From the NCBI RefSeq assembly GCF_954871325.1, contig NC_088777.1, positions 4,714,509 to 4,778,508 on the forward strand: a stretch of DNA of 64,000 nucleotides. Direction: 5' to 3'. A program made the translations under genes and the position numbers. Of the stretch, positions 50,138 through 59,173 are shown one piece after another. Under the pieces are notes generated by a model that was not told where the DNA came from, did not search any database, and saw only the letters and a program-made list of their open reading frames with translations. The first letter of the stretch is position 1. Each line of letters opens with the position of its first letter. This DNA is from Gordionus sp. m RMFG-2023. Its lineage: Eukaryota; Nematomorpha; Gordioida; Chordodea; Parachordodidae.

Positions 50138-50287
50138 CAGAGTTGTTAAAAGATACTTTTTAAATGGATCTAGATACAGATACATCGTCTAAAATAATAT
50201 CTAGATACAGATATTTTAATCAAAAATCTATCTAGATACAGATACCACATTTTTATATCTAAGTATCTAGATCCTTTAACAACTCTG
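50138..50287. mobile_element. CAGAGTTGTTAAA MITE, second copy
   Basis: A 150-bp element with left end CAGAGTTGTTAAAAGATACT and right end GATCCTTTAACAACTCTG. Perfect 8-bp duplications TTAAATAC lie at 50130-50137 and 50288-50295. It has inserted at the edge of a foldback element. Near-identity to the copy at 42034 suggests recent activity. Confidence 0.94.
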
Positions 50288-50657
50288 TTAAATACTATCT
50301 AAAAATATATCCTTAATTTATAATTTTTGTATAACTTTAACCGCTAAATTAGTTTAGCATTAAGAATTATATGACAAAATTTTTTTCGAATAATCCACAA
50401 GCCAAAAAAATAAATTAATTTGTTTATTGATCACATATTATTTGTTAACTTATCAATGGTCGGACTTTTTCCAGCCCGATAAAAATTCATGATTTTTTCA
50501 AATTTTATTTATTCCATGAAATCATCAAAAAATAAATCGGCGCGAAAAAAAAATCTTACTAAATAGGAAAAATAAATCTTTGCATATCTGCAAAGTTGAC
50601 CAATTAGGAGTGTATAAAAATAAGAGAATATATTATTGAAAAAAATTGAAATACGAT

Positions 50658-50960
50658 TAATGAGGTATAATAATATCTAGACTGGCGATACATTCATTAA
50701 AAGTGTACATCAAATGAAAACAGCTGGGAACGCCATTTTGATTACCTATAATCATTATTAAAAATTTTAAACGAGAGGCTAATTTATTCCTATTTCTGAC
50801 GCAAACTTTATTAAAGGAATTGCCAGATCATCGAGATAATAAGGAAAGGTAATTTAATAGTAGGTTTTAACATGAGAATAATTAATATATGGGTTTGGCG
50901 GGTCCAGCTGATTTGAACGACACTTTCAAACGTCAGTCTAGGTATTATTAAATGTCATCG
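50658..50960. mobile_element. CAATGAC-ended MITE, third copy
   Basis: Third family member, with a diverged left end (AATGAGGTATAATAATATC) and a better right end (TATTATTAAATGTCATCG). A perfect 8-bp duplication, AATACGAT, flanks it at 50650-50657 and 50961-50968. It lies between the spalt-like gene and ZNF622. Confidence 0.85.
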
Positions 50961-50968
50961 AATACGAT

Positions 50969-52304
50969 ATAGAATTTCAAAAATTATTGATATATTTTAT
51001 ATTTATTAGATATTATAATTATAATATTTTTAAAACTATCGATGTGCATTGGTTGATGAGACGTGTTACATATATATTTTGTCCGGCGGCTATGACAAAA
51101 TTCACACCGTGGTCTTTTGTTATTAGTATTCGTTGCTATATAATGTCCATAAATATTTTCAGTTGTTTCACTTAGTATATAGAAAATTAACTAGGGGGGG
51201 GGGGAGTTTCTACATGTCTCCATCCTTACATTTTCTTTATCATGATTAACTCGATTCCATAACCTCCACAAATTTACCAGTCAATTAAATTGCTAAAAAT
51301 TGGCAACCACCATATTTTTTACCTCGTGTATGTTGACACTGTTATCGACACAGATTAACAGTCACTCATATGGGAATTATATGAATCTATCAACATATTG
51401 ATGCAACTGTCATCACTAAACTATCATTCCATTGAACCACAAATTTTTCGATTGTCTTTTCATAATCGGTAATAGTAATAGCTCCTTTCCTTTCTTTTTG
51501 CCCTATCTTTAATTATTTCTAGGGGGGGTCCAGACCCGGGGTCAATTTTCTCATATAGTTCCATCACCTTTCAATCCAAGATTCAAAGCTGTTGGGCTTT
51601 TATTTTTAAAATGTTATTCATCTGAGGAAGCAAGGGTCCGTGATTTTTATCCAAATTGAATGGGTTTAGCTTTGATAAACATTTACAGGAATGTTTTCTT
51701 CCATATGATCATTTGCTCATCTATGCAAAATTGTGTAAAAATATACCAAATTGTTGAAAAATTTTTATTTAGTAAATTTAGAATATTGGTTATAAAGATT
51801 ATCCTCGTTATTTAAGAGTTGGGTTATCAGAATAAATTTAGATTCCCTTTAATACAGCGAAATGTAAGGTGTGTCATTGAATCCCTAACGATTGGCATAG
51901 TGATATCATTGTCATTTGACTAATACATTCTATCTTGTGGTAGGGAATGATGCCCATTCAGCAAAAAAATTCCTATTAACCTTTCCAATCTTTGACTTGG
52001 TTGTAATATTATATTAATTATTTTCAATATATTTTAAAAAAATACACGTTCGAAATCCAACAATTTAAACTGTAATTTGTTTAAATCAATTTTAAAGTTT
52101 ATTTTTAAGTAAATAATTTTAATGTAGGTGAAAATATTTTGACAAATTTTTCGGAAATTGATTACAGATCAAATAAATTGTATTGAAACTAATCAACGGT
52201 TTATTATTCCCCAAGAAGAAAATTCCAAAAACAAAATTATTTATTGAATCTTCATCAATTCCATCTTTCATTAATTCAAATAATATATACTAACCATCAA
52301 CTGA
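50969..52304. other. Spacer between the spalt-like gene and ZNF622
   Basis: No gene recognised. It holds a G run (51194-51204) and moderately complex AT-rich sequence. Confidence 0.5.
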
Positions 52305-52310
52305 TTTATT
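52305..52310 (-). terminator. Candidate poly(A) signal of ZNF622
   Basis: On the minus strand AATAAA lies 124 bases past the ZNF622 stop codon, a plausible 3' UTR length. Supported only by motif and position. Confidence 0.4.
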
Positions 52311-52433
52311 ATACTAAATAAAACTTCAAGTTTTGTCTATCAAAAAGTTTGATTTTATATTATACAATAATGTGAAAAAAAGTTTATGTAATGTAGAAAA
52401 GATTATATTTGATTTGTTAATATATAGGTGTTT

Positions 52434-53666
52434 TCAAAAGTCGACTTGTTGCCGGAAATGTCTTTGGCTGTTAGCTCTAAGCATTATACTCAAGGCCTTT
52501 TTATGGTAATTTTTGTAAGGAATCAAAAAATATCTTTTGTCCCTTCTGATATCCCATTTCGATAGTTTAGTTTGTTTAGCGTTGGCAGTGTTAATGTTTA
52601 AATTCCATTGATTCAGGTTAGAAGAACTAAATAATTTAGCAGTGTTAATTATGGATTTTTGTTTTCGCCTTATATCCAACGCCCTAGAGTTATTAACAAT
52701 TCTTTGCTTATAGTAAACATTTAAGGATCTGTGACCAAGGAGTAGTCCATTTGGTAAAGCTAATTGAAAGATATCTTCCTGAGTTATGTAGCTTTCATCT
52801 TTTGAATCGGATATATTTTTCAAGATATTATAGGATATACCAAACACATTATCTATCAATCTCTTGAGCTTATCACCATCTTGAACTATGTTTTTGATGT
52901 TTTTTTTAGTGTAGAATTGTAAATATTCAATTGATATTGCATCTTCTGGATCAAACTTAACTTTAGAATGACCTTTATCATTAATGTGCCTTTGACAATT
53001 TAAGGTGCTTGCAAACTTTTTGTGGCACCAAATACAGGTGTTACAAACTTTTATTTTATAATCCAAATATTGTAAATACCCTTTCATATCAACAACTTTA
53101 TCAAAATAGGGAATAAAAAATGAGTGATTTTCATTCATATGCATTAAATCTTCATCAATATTTGATATAATGGATGAATTTTTTTCACAGAATAAACATG
53201 TCAAATTCTTGTTTACAATAGGTGCACTTTTATTGTCATCATTAGTAGCATCAGAATTTGATGAGAGGGTTTCCCAGGAAGATTCATTATTTGAATCCAG
53301 ATTCGCTTCAATTTGTAAGCTATCAATTGTATTTTTATTTATGTCAACTATTTCCTTGTTACACTCTATATCCTTTTTAGTCAAGGAATTTGAGGCATTC
53401 ATGTGTTTTTTAGATTTCTTATGTGCATCATAGGAATTTTCAGAATAAAATAATTTATTGCATAATTTACAATAGAACTGATGTGGATTTATATCTTCCT
53501 GTTTTATAAGTTTATTACAAAATGTTTCCAAATCAACTGGTGGCAGATCTATCATTTTTCTTTTAAGATTATATCGGTGCCATTCTAATTTATAATGGAG
53601 TCTTTGGTCATCAGCCTCTTTAAAAATTATCCGGCAAGTAAGACATGACAAATTATTATATGACAT
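52434..53666 (-). CDS. ZNF622: ZNF622/REI1-type cytoplasmic 60S subunit biogenesis factor, intronless
   Basis: In yeast and animals this cytoplasmic protein binds pre-60S ribosomes and helps recycle the Arx1/Ebp1 export factor and TIF6/eIF6. The 410-residue protein starts MSYNNLSCLTC. The first finger has C8/C11/H24/H30 followed by WHRYNLKRK, a signature of this family. A second finger (C66/C69/H82/H88) follows. Then comes a block running from CLFC through ENHSFFIPYFD and DMKGYLQYLDYKI to CIWCHKKF and RHINDKGHSK, matching the third and fourth fingers of ZNF622. The C-terminus has LLLGHRSLNVYYKQR and ends SQRHFRQQVDF, both expected. The open frame extends 31 codons upstream, but I start at the methionine just before the conserved first finger. 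The length (410) is close to the usual 390-480. All domains are present in one uninterrupted frame, so it is probably a single-exon gene. Confidence 0.95.
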   Translation of the reverse strand: MSYNNLSCLTCRIIFKEADDQRLHYKLEWHRYNLKRKMIDLPPVDLETFCNKLIKQEDINPHQFYCKLCNKLFYSENSYDAHKKSKKHMNASNSLTKKDIECNKEIVDINKNTIDSLQIEANLDSNNESSWETLSSNSDATNDDNKSAPIVNKNLTCLFCEKNSSIISNIDEDLMHMNENHSFFIPYFDKVVDMKGYLQYLDYKIKVCNTCIWCHKKFASTLNCQRHINDKGHSKVKFDPEDAISIEYLQFYTKKNIKNIVQDGDKLKRLIDNVFGISYNILKNISDSKDESYITQEDIFQLALPNGLLLGHRSLNVYYKQRIVNNSRALDIRRKQKSIINTAKLFSSSNLNQWNLNINTANAKQTKLSKWDIRRDKRYFLIPYKNYHKKALSIMLRANSQRHFRQQVDF

Positions 53667-53760
53667 AATTATAAAAATCTCCACAATAATAATGTGGTAT
53701 CGTCCCTCTAGTTCGTATTTTATTTTAAAATAGGTGTTTTGTCGTATTGCTAAATCCAAA

Positions 53761-53952
53761 AGATTCCCAAAGATATGGTTAGTTAATTTAATAAATTCCC
53801 AACGATATTGTTAGTTAATTTAATAGATTCACAAAGATTTTGTTAGTTAATTTAATGGATTCCCAAAGATATTGTTAGTTAATTTAATAGATTCCCAAAG
53901 ATATTGCTAGTTATTTTAAGAGATTCCCAAAGATATTGTTAGTTAATTGAAG
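53761..53952. repeat. 32-bp minisatellite, six units, upstream of ZNF622
   Basis: Six head-to-tail units of exactly 32 bp starting at 53761, 53793, 53825, 53857, 53889 and 53921. The consensus starts AGATTCCCAAAGATATTG and ends TTAGTTAATTTAAT. Units differ at one to about six positions, with no length change. The array ends 95 bp upstream of the ZNF622 start codon, so it lies in its promoter or 5' UTR. I did not see this unit elsewhere in the window. Confidence 0.95.
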
Positions 53953-54279
53953 TAACTATGAAGATTCAAGAGGTTAGAGAGAAATCACAACAAATATCAA
54001 AGCTTATAAATTTAGAAGTCAAAGTATATATTATTTAATTTTCATATAAATAATTTTAAATTTTTAAACGTAAAAAAAAATATAAAAAAATATGAAGAAA
54101 ATTACGCGAAAAAATTAAAATAGGGAAGAAAATATATCACATTTGTTGGTATATCTTTTAAGGATAAATAATAATATATTTAAATAATATAAATAAATAT
54201 ATAGTAAATTAATATAATAAATTGAGCATATGATTTAAAAGAATTATGAATTTTCACAGTTTGCCCTTCAGTTTTTCTT

Positions 54280-54850
54280 CTTCCATCTGAATATTCCTCT
54301 CTTGTTCTTAATTGCTTTTCTCATCGCCGATTCTGTGATTAGGGTTTGGTTCTTTTGTTGACTTCCATCTGAATATCTCTCTCTTGTTCTTAATTGCTTT
54401 CAGTGGCGTAGCTAGGAATTTTCCTTAGAGGGGGTCCATACTTATAAAAGCCTGGGGGGCGAAGCCCCCCAGACCTCCTTTAACGGGCCTTCGGCCCTTT
54501 TGTCCGGCCTTCGGCCGGGTTTATTTTATAACCATATCTTCGATAATAAATATTACATATATTTTTTAAATGCATCAATAATATGTTATTATAATTTAGT
54601 AGATTATTATCATTGACTTTTTAATAATACTATCCAGAATAATTTCAATAGTAAAATAATATCCTTCCACAAACATCAAAACCAGAAAAATATAAATATT
54701 AATGGTATTTATTTGATATAAAGTCACATTTAAGTCTTTTTGAACGTATAATCTAAAAATTATTTTTGCTCTGGGAGGGGTCCAAACCGAAAACCACCCC
54801 CGTAGCTACGCCACTGATTGCTTTTCTCATCGCCGATTCTGTGATTAGGG
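54280..54850 (+). repeat. 82-bp tandem duplication, second unit split by a MITE
   Basis: The unit starting CTTCCATCTGAATAT at 54280 recurs at 54362, 82 bp later. Unit 2 runs to ATTGCTTT at 54400, is interrupted by the MITE, and resumes from 54817 to GTGATTAGGG at 54850. Unit 1 therefore preserves the uninterrupted target site. No coding sequence is seen in the unit. Confidence 0.9.
54401..54816. mobile_element. CAGTGGCGTAGCT MITE with GC hairpins, inserted in a tandem duplication
   Basis: A complete 416-bp non-autonomous element. Left end CAGTGGCGTAGCT, right end AGCTACGCCACTG, with perfect 8-bp duplications ATTGCTTT at 54393-54400 and 54817-54824, which is hAT-like. Three hairpins lie near the left end (54452-54472, 54485-54497, 54504-54518). 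The body is AT-rich and about 85-90 percent similar by eye to the copy at 62893. The terminal repeat resembles that of the hAT remnant at 23094. Confidence 0.95.
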
Positions 54851-54889
54851 GGTATCAGTCATTGAGAATATGAAGCTGAGGTAATTGGA

Positions 54890-55403
54890 TTTTATTATAT
54901 TGAGGGCTAATCTTTGGCGTAGGTAGTAACCCTCGTTGGGATCTTCGGTTCTATTAGAGATCCGTTTCCCCAGCTCTTTAAGGCCAGGGCATGAGAGTCG
55001 AACGACGTTAGAGTCGTGGCGATTAGTGGTAGGAATGTGTAATTGGCCGGAAGCGATGGCGATTACTTAGCGAGTTTATTCGTCTCGGCGCCTACTAGAG
55101 CATCTCTATTTATATTGGAAGGGGCAAGGGGATCGATGCATGAGAAATCCCAGGTTAGGAATTCCCCCCTCTTCCAAGGGATTGGATTATGGTAGAGCCA
55201 TCGGGACGCTTACCATCAGAATTGTAGATTCCAGTAGGTTCGAGGGTTGATGGGATACCGGCAGATTTTAGGGCCCTGGCAATAGTATCATTGCATTTTG
55301 AATGTCTAATGAATCTGCCTCTACAGCGCTTGCAGTGTAAAGAGTGACGGCCTTTGGAGTTGACCGGCGTTTGACAAAGGATGCAGTGATAGGGTATTAC
55401 CAT
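54890..55403 (-). pseudogene. Remnant of a reverse-transcriptase element, C-terminal part
   Basis: The open part (55155-55403) encodes ILCQTPVNSKGRHSLHCKRC, then HSKCNDTIARALKSAGIPST and EPTGIYNSDGKRPDG. This Cys/His cluster plus KRPDG block is known from the C-terminal tails of reverse-transcriptase proteins of invertebrate mobile elements. Similarity appears to continue to about 54.9 kb, so the copy is broken and old. No polymerase domain remains. I cannot assign the clade. Confidence 0.6.
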
Positions 55404-55639
55404 ATCACAATTAAGTCTTAGACCGATGGCGTGACGTAGCTCATCATTGCTTAGGAGCTGGTCATATTAAAAGGGATGATATAAAAGAAGATTGAGAGGT
55501 TAATTTTCTTAAGGTGATAGAATTTCTACGAGTCTCTTGAGAGTTGTTATTAGAGTGACCTACTCTGTCCGCTCTAGAGTTTCATAATGCAATTAGCTAT
55601 CTTATAGAGTTTGTAAATATGGCCAATTCAAGGAATCAG

Positions 55640-55990
55640 ATGAGAAAGTTATACAGAGAATGGAGATGAGAATGAATGATAGCAAGGACATAAAAAAGGA
55701 TAAGATAAATACGAATATACTGGGAAGTTTAAAAAAGATCATGAGAAAGAAAAAAGGAAAAAACAGACTTAGGTGGTGGTATGGATATAGGATGAAAAGG
55801 CCTAACAACTATATAAGAAACAAGGTTAAGAGTTTTCAAGTGATGGGTAAACGAAAGAGAAGAAGACCAAAACTCCAAGACCCCACAAAGATAAAGCCAA
55901 TATCACTAAATATAAAATAAAATGGATTGTATGAATTAATATAAAATGGAAAGAGATATTGAAGGAGCTTATCACCCCAAAATGAAAGCT
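55640..55990 (+). pseudogene. LINE 3' end, C-terminal tail of endonuclease/reverse transcriptase
   Basis: Encodes NILGSLKKIMRKKKGKNRLR followed by a degenerate GHxxR-type block (WWYGYRMKRPNNYIRNKVKS) and GKRKRRRPKLQ. This matches the common LINE C-terminal pattern in which RLRWFGHVxR is followed by a GKRxRGRPxxR stretch. About 30 bases after the frame ends, the sequence again resembles the related copy at 26687 (TGGAAAGAGATATTGAAGGA), so the frame is broken by an insertion or shift near 55.9 kb. Nothing upstream is recognisable, which fits LINE 5' truncation. Confidence 0.7.
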
Positions 55991-56712
55991 AAAAAAAAAT
56001 ATAATTTATACATTTGCAATTTACCTTAAAAGCATTAGAATCAAGACTTATTACTTTTGAAAAACATTTTTACCATATGTTGTATCCTTAGTTTCACAAA
56101 AAAAGTAAGATTATTATGTTCAATCATTTTCAAATTATTTTTTTTTATTCATCAAAATCGTGAACAAAATTATGTATGTATGCATAAATTATACAAAATA
56201 AGAATGTATAAAAATTTTATACATTCTGTAATTGTATACAGAAGAATTTTTTAAAAAAAATATATAATTAATTTATGAAATATTATGTTTATTTGGGTAC
56301 AATATGTTTTTTATTTGCATGCATCTTTTGGATTCACGAATATTGTGAACAGTTCCTTTAGAATCATCAATGTTACTTTTTAGCACATTCTCTTTGAGTA
56401 TGATAATTTAGAAATTTGATTACCTCAATTTTTTAAATAAGGATATACATCGGCCATATTTGTTTACTTTATTTATTTTGTTATCTGAACATGATTAGTG
56501 TTTTATGAAGATAGGGATACCAGGCGTTCCTTTTTTTTTTGATATGTCTAAAAATATGTCCGGTATCTATTTTTATATAAATTTGGTCTTTTTCCTTTAA
56601 AAAAAATTATTTTATTATTTTTTTTTACAATTAAAATCGTAATAAATTTTGTCAATTAATTTATTATTTTTTCATTAAAAATTTTTTTTTTAAAAAAATG
56701 CATTCTCCCCAT

Positions 56713-56934
56713 TAGTGTTGTTAAAAAGCCTGATTTGGGGTCGATTTTTCAAAGTGGCCCGATTAAGATTTTAGCTAAAATAATATTAGGTAAGTAACGA
56801 GATTTGGCAAATAGATGTTCCAAGCATTTCTGTCAGCAATGAACAAAATCTTTAGGCTTACTACATAAATGTTATTTTGGTTATAATCTTGATTGGGCCG
56901 TTTTTTTTTTTAAATTAGACCCGAATCAACACTA
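56713..56934. repeat. Foldback element, diverged subfamily
   Basis: Same TAGTGTTGTTAAAAAGCC end, but the second segment reads GCCCGATTAAGATTTTAGCT, as in the copy at 58156. The right end is ACCCGAATCAACACTA. Flanking 8-mers CTCCCCAT and CTCCTTGT differ by three transitions, as expected for an old target duplication. Confidence 0.7.
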
Positions 56935-57170
56935 CTCCTTGTAATATACGTTAGTAAATTTATCAGTTGAGATAGAAAATAATTCAGTTATCGAAATGTT
57001 ATAACGTTTTTTCAAGACGGATTTTTGTGACATGTTTCCGGGTTTATCAGCGATTAAATGGCGTCTGAAATCCCTAACTGGAATGGTTATTTTTTTTAAA
57101 TATTTGAATATTATTCTGTTTGGAAAATAATCAATTCTAGAAAAATAGATTTCAAAAATGTAGCGACAAT

Positions 57171-57469
57171 GTGTTATTTTTCAACTTTAAATTCATTTTT
57201 GAGCGCGTTTTTATAAATTTTAAAATCTGATTTTACCGCAAATGTATTATGTTATGTTTGGTAATATCTATTCTATTCTATAAATTTATAAAAATAAAAT
57301 TTATATTTTTTTATATAAATCATAAATGACTCAATGATTAACAGCAAAATGGTGTGCAATTCATAAGATTGCTATTCTAACTGTGAAAGATTATATTTCC
57401 GGTAAAATCATTTTTAAATTTTAAAAAAAACGCTCTCAAAAAAATGATTTAAAGTTGAAAAAATAACAC
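57171..57469. mobile_element. MITE with about 75-bp terminal inverted repeats
   Basis: Left arm (from 57171) starts GTGTTATTTTTCAACTTTAA; the right arm, inverted from 57469, starts GTGTTATTTTTTCAACTTTA. Both go on through GAG(C/A)GCGTTTT to GATTTTACCGxAAAT. A fragment with the same right arm lies near 29425-29460. AT-rich centre, no ORF. Confidence 0.75.
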
Positions 57470-58155
57470 AAACGCTAACCATATACTATATAATTTCATA
57501 AGAACTCGCGATATGTATTTAATGGCTTCGATTCCAACTGCTGGTATTGTTACACTTTTCCACAAAATGTAACTGTAAAGATTATCTTGTATTTGATTAA
57601 GTATTTCTATTAAAGATTATCTTTTATTTGATGAATAAGATTCACATATACATATACTATATATTATAATAATTGACATCACATTATTTCTTCAACCAAA
57701 CGTCATCACGACAGTAACAACTTTTATTATGTATAATGGATATTTTTTAAAAAATCATTTAGGCCGAAAATTTTAATTTATATCGTATTATTTTATTTAT
57801 TACCATAATACTTATAGTCAAAATTGTTAATCTAAATATTAATATAGAGTGAATCGAAAGTATGTTAATTTATATTCTCTATAATATTATAATTTATTTT
57901 ATAAAGAATTAATGTCCAACAATAATTATTTCTTCGCATGATGATGATTTAACTTCTGCCCTGCCCCAGTATATAAATTTTTTTTAAACATAAATAAAGG
58001 AAATTAAGGGCGCTAAATCCTACACATTGTAATGTGCCCTACAGCAGTTCAAATATTTTAAAAAAATCTGAAAGTAAAAGAAAACGAATTCAGATTAGAT
58101 TCTGATAAAGATAAAAAAATTTCATCTGAATGAAGATTTTAAAATGATCTAAAAT

Positions 58156-59173
58156 TAGTGTTGTCAAAAGGCCCGATTCTGATCAATTTTTAACCAAAAT
58201 TTAGGGCTGTGCCGATATTAGATATCGGATCGGTACTGATATTTCGCGTTGATATCGGATCGGTACCAATATTTCACGTTTTCCAAAAATATCGGATCGG
58301 GCCGATACGTGTAAAAACCCGATTCGATCTTATTACTTTTCCTTTTTTGTTGATATTTTATGTTATGTATATTTATTTTACATTATAATATTTTCTAAAT
58401 AATTTTTTTAAATTTTTTTCTTTTTTATAATAGATTTAGAGTATTTTAAAAGTTTTTTTTTTATAAAAATAGAAAGGAACACCCAAAGTTTTATTTATTT
58501 TAAATCTTTTTAAATAAAGCCAATTTTTTTATTTATACTTTAAATAAAAGAATTTTTTTAAAATATGGTATCTGAATTATGGAAATATTTTACAAAGATA
58601 ATTTTGCAAAATGCGTTATCTGCGGAATCATCTAAGTCTGCCTTCAGTATGGCAGGAGATATAGATAGTCCATATCGTAGAAGCTTATTCCCAGAAAATC
58701 TAGAGGCTCTCATATTTATTAAAAAATCTAATATATTATAATTTTATATATTAAATATTACAATTTTATATATTAAATATTACAATTTTATTATTATAAT
58801 TTTATAATTCCAACATAAAATGGATATATTATTAAATATATATATTTTTTATTATAGTCTTATTTGTAAAAATAAAAAAATTAAATTAAATTCATAATTC
58901 GATTTTTTGCATAAAAAATATTGATTTCTTAATTACATTTGGTTCAAACGAAGGTGATTAAAAATCAGTAAAAATATCGTATCGGTTTTGAAGCAATATC
59001 GGATCGGATCGGTGAAAAATATGTGGATCGGCACAGCCCTAAAATAAAATATTGTGTAAGCCTGGCAATTTTGTTCATAGATGACAGAAAAGTTTGGACT
59101 TCTACTTGCCAGATCTTGAGGCTTACACATTATTTTTACTAAAATTTTAATCGGACTTTTTTAACAACACTAA
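58156..59173. repeat. TAGTGTTGTT foldback element, split by the nested hAT
   Basis: The left part (58156-58202) and right part (59041-59173) together make one copy of the foldback family. Flanking 8-mers TCTAAAAT and TCTAAATA match at six of eight positions. The hAT at 58203 sits in the TTTAxCxAAAATxxxAT segment of the left arm, showing that the foldback copy is the older insertion. Confidence 0.75.
58203..59040 (+). mobile_element. Internally deleted hAT element nested in a foldback element
   Basis: Inverted ends AGGGCTGTGCCGAT and ATCGGCACAGCCCT bound 838 bp. Inside (58566-58731) a BED-type start (VSELWKYFTK, then a frameshift, then a DNFAKCVICG reading) runs directly into the hAT dimerisation end (SSKSAFSMAGDIDSPYRRSL, FPENLEALIFIKKS). 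The first and last parts of a transposase are thus fused with the catalytic middle missing, the classic route to a non-autonomous hAT. ATCGGATCGG is repeated near both ends. No clean 8-bp target duplication is visible, although AAAAT flanks both sides. Confidence 0.8.

Noticed and set aside
53170-53433. 87-codon plus frame
   Set aside because: Antisense shadow of ZNF622.
53667-53759. 31-codon upstream extension of the ZNF622 frame
   Set aside because: The conserved family starts right at the MSYNNLSCLTC segment; the extension is hydrophobic, AT-rich and unlike ZNF622 N-termini.
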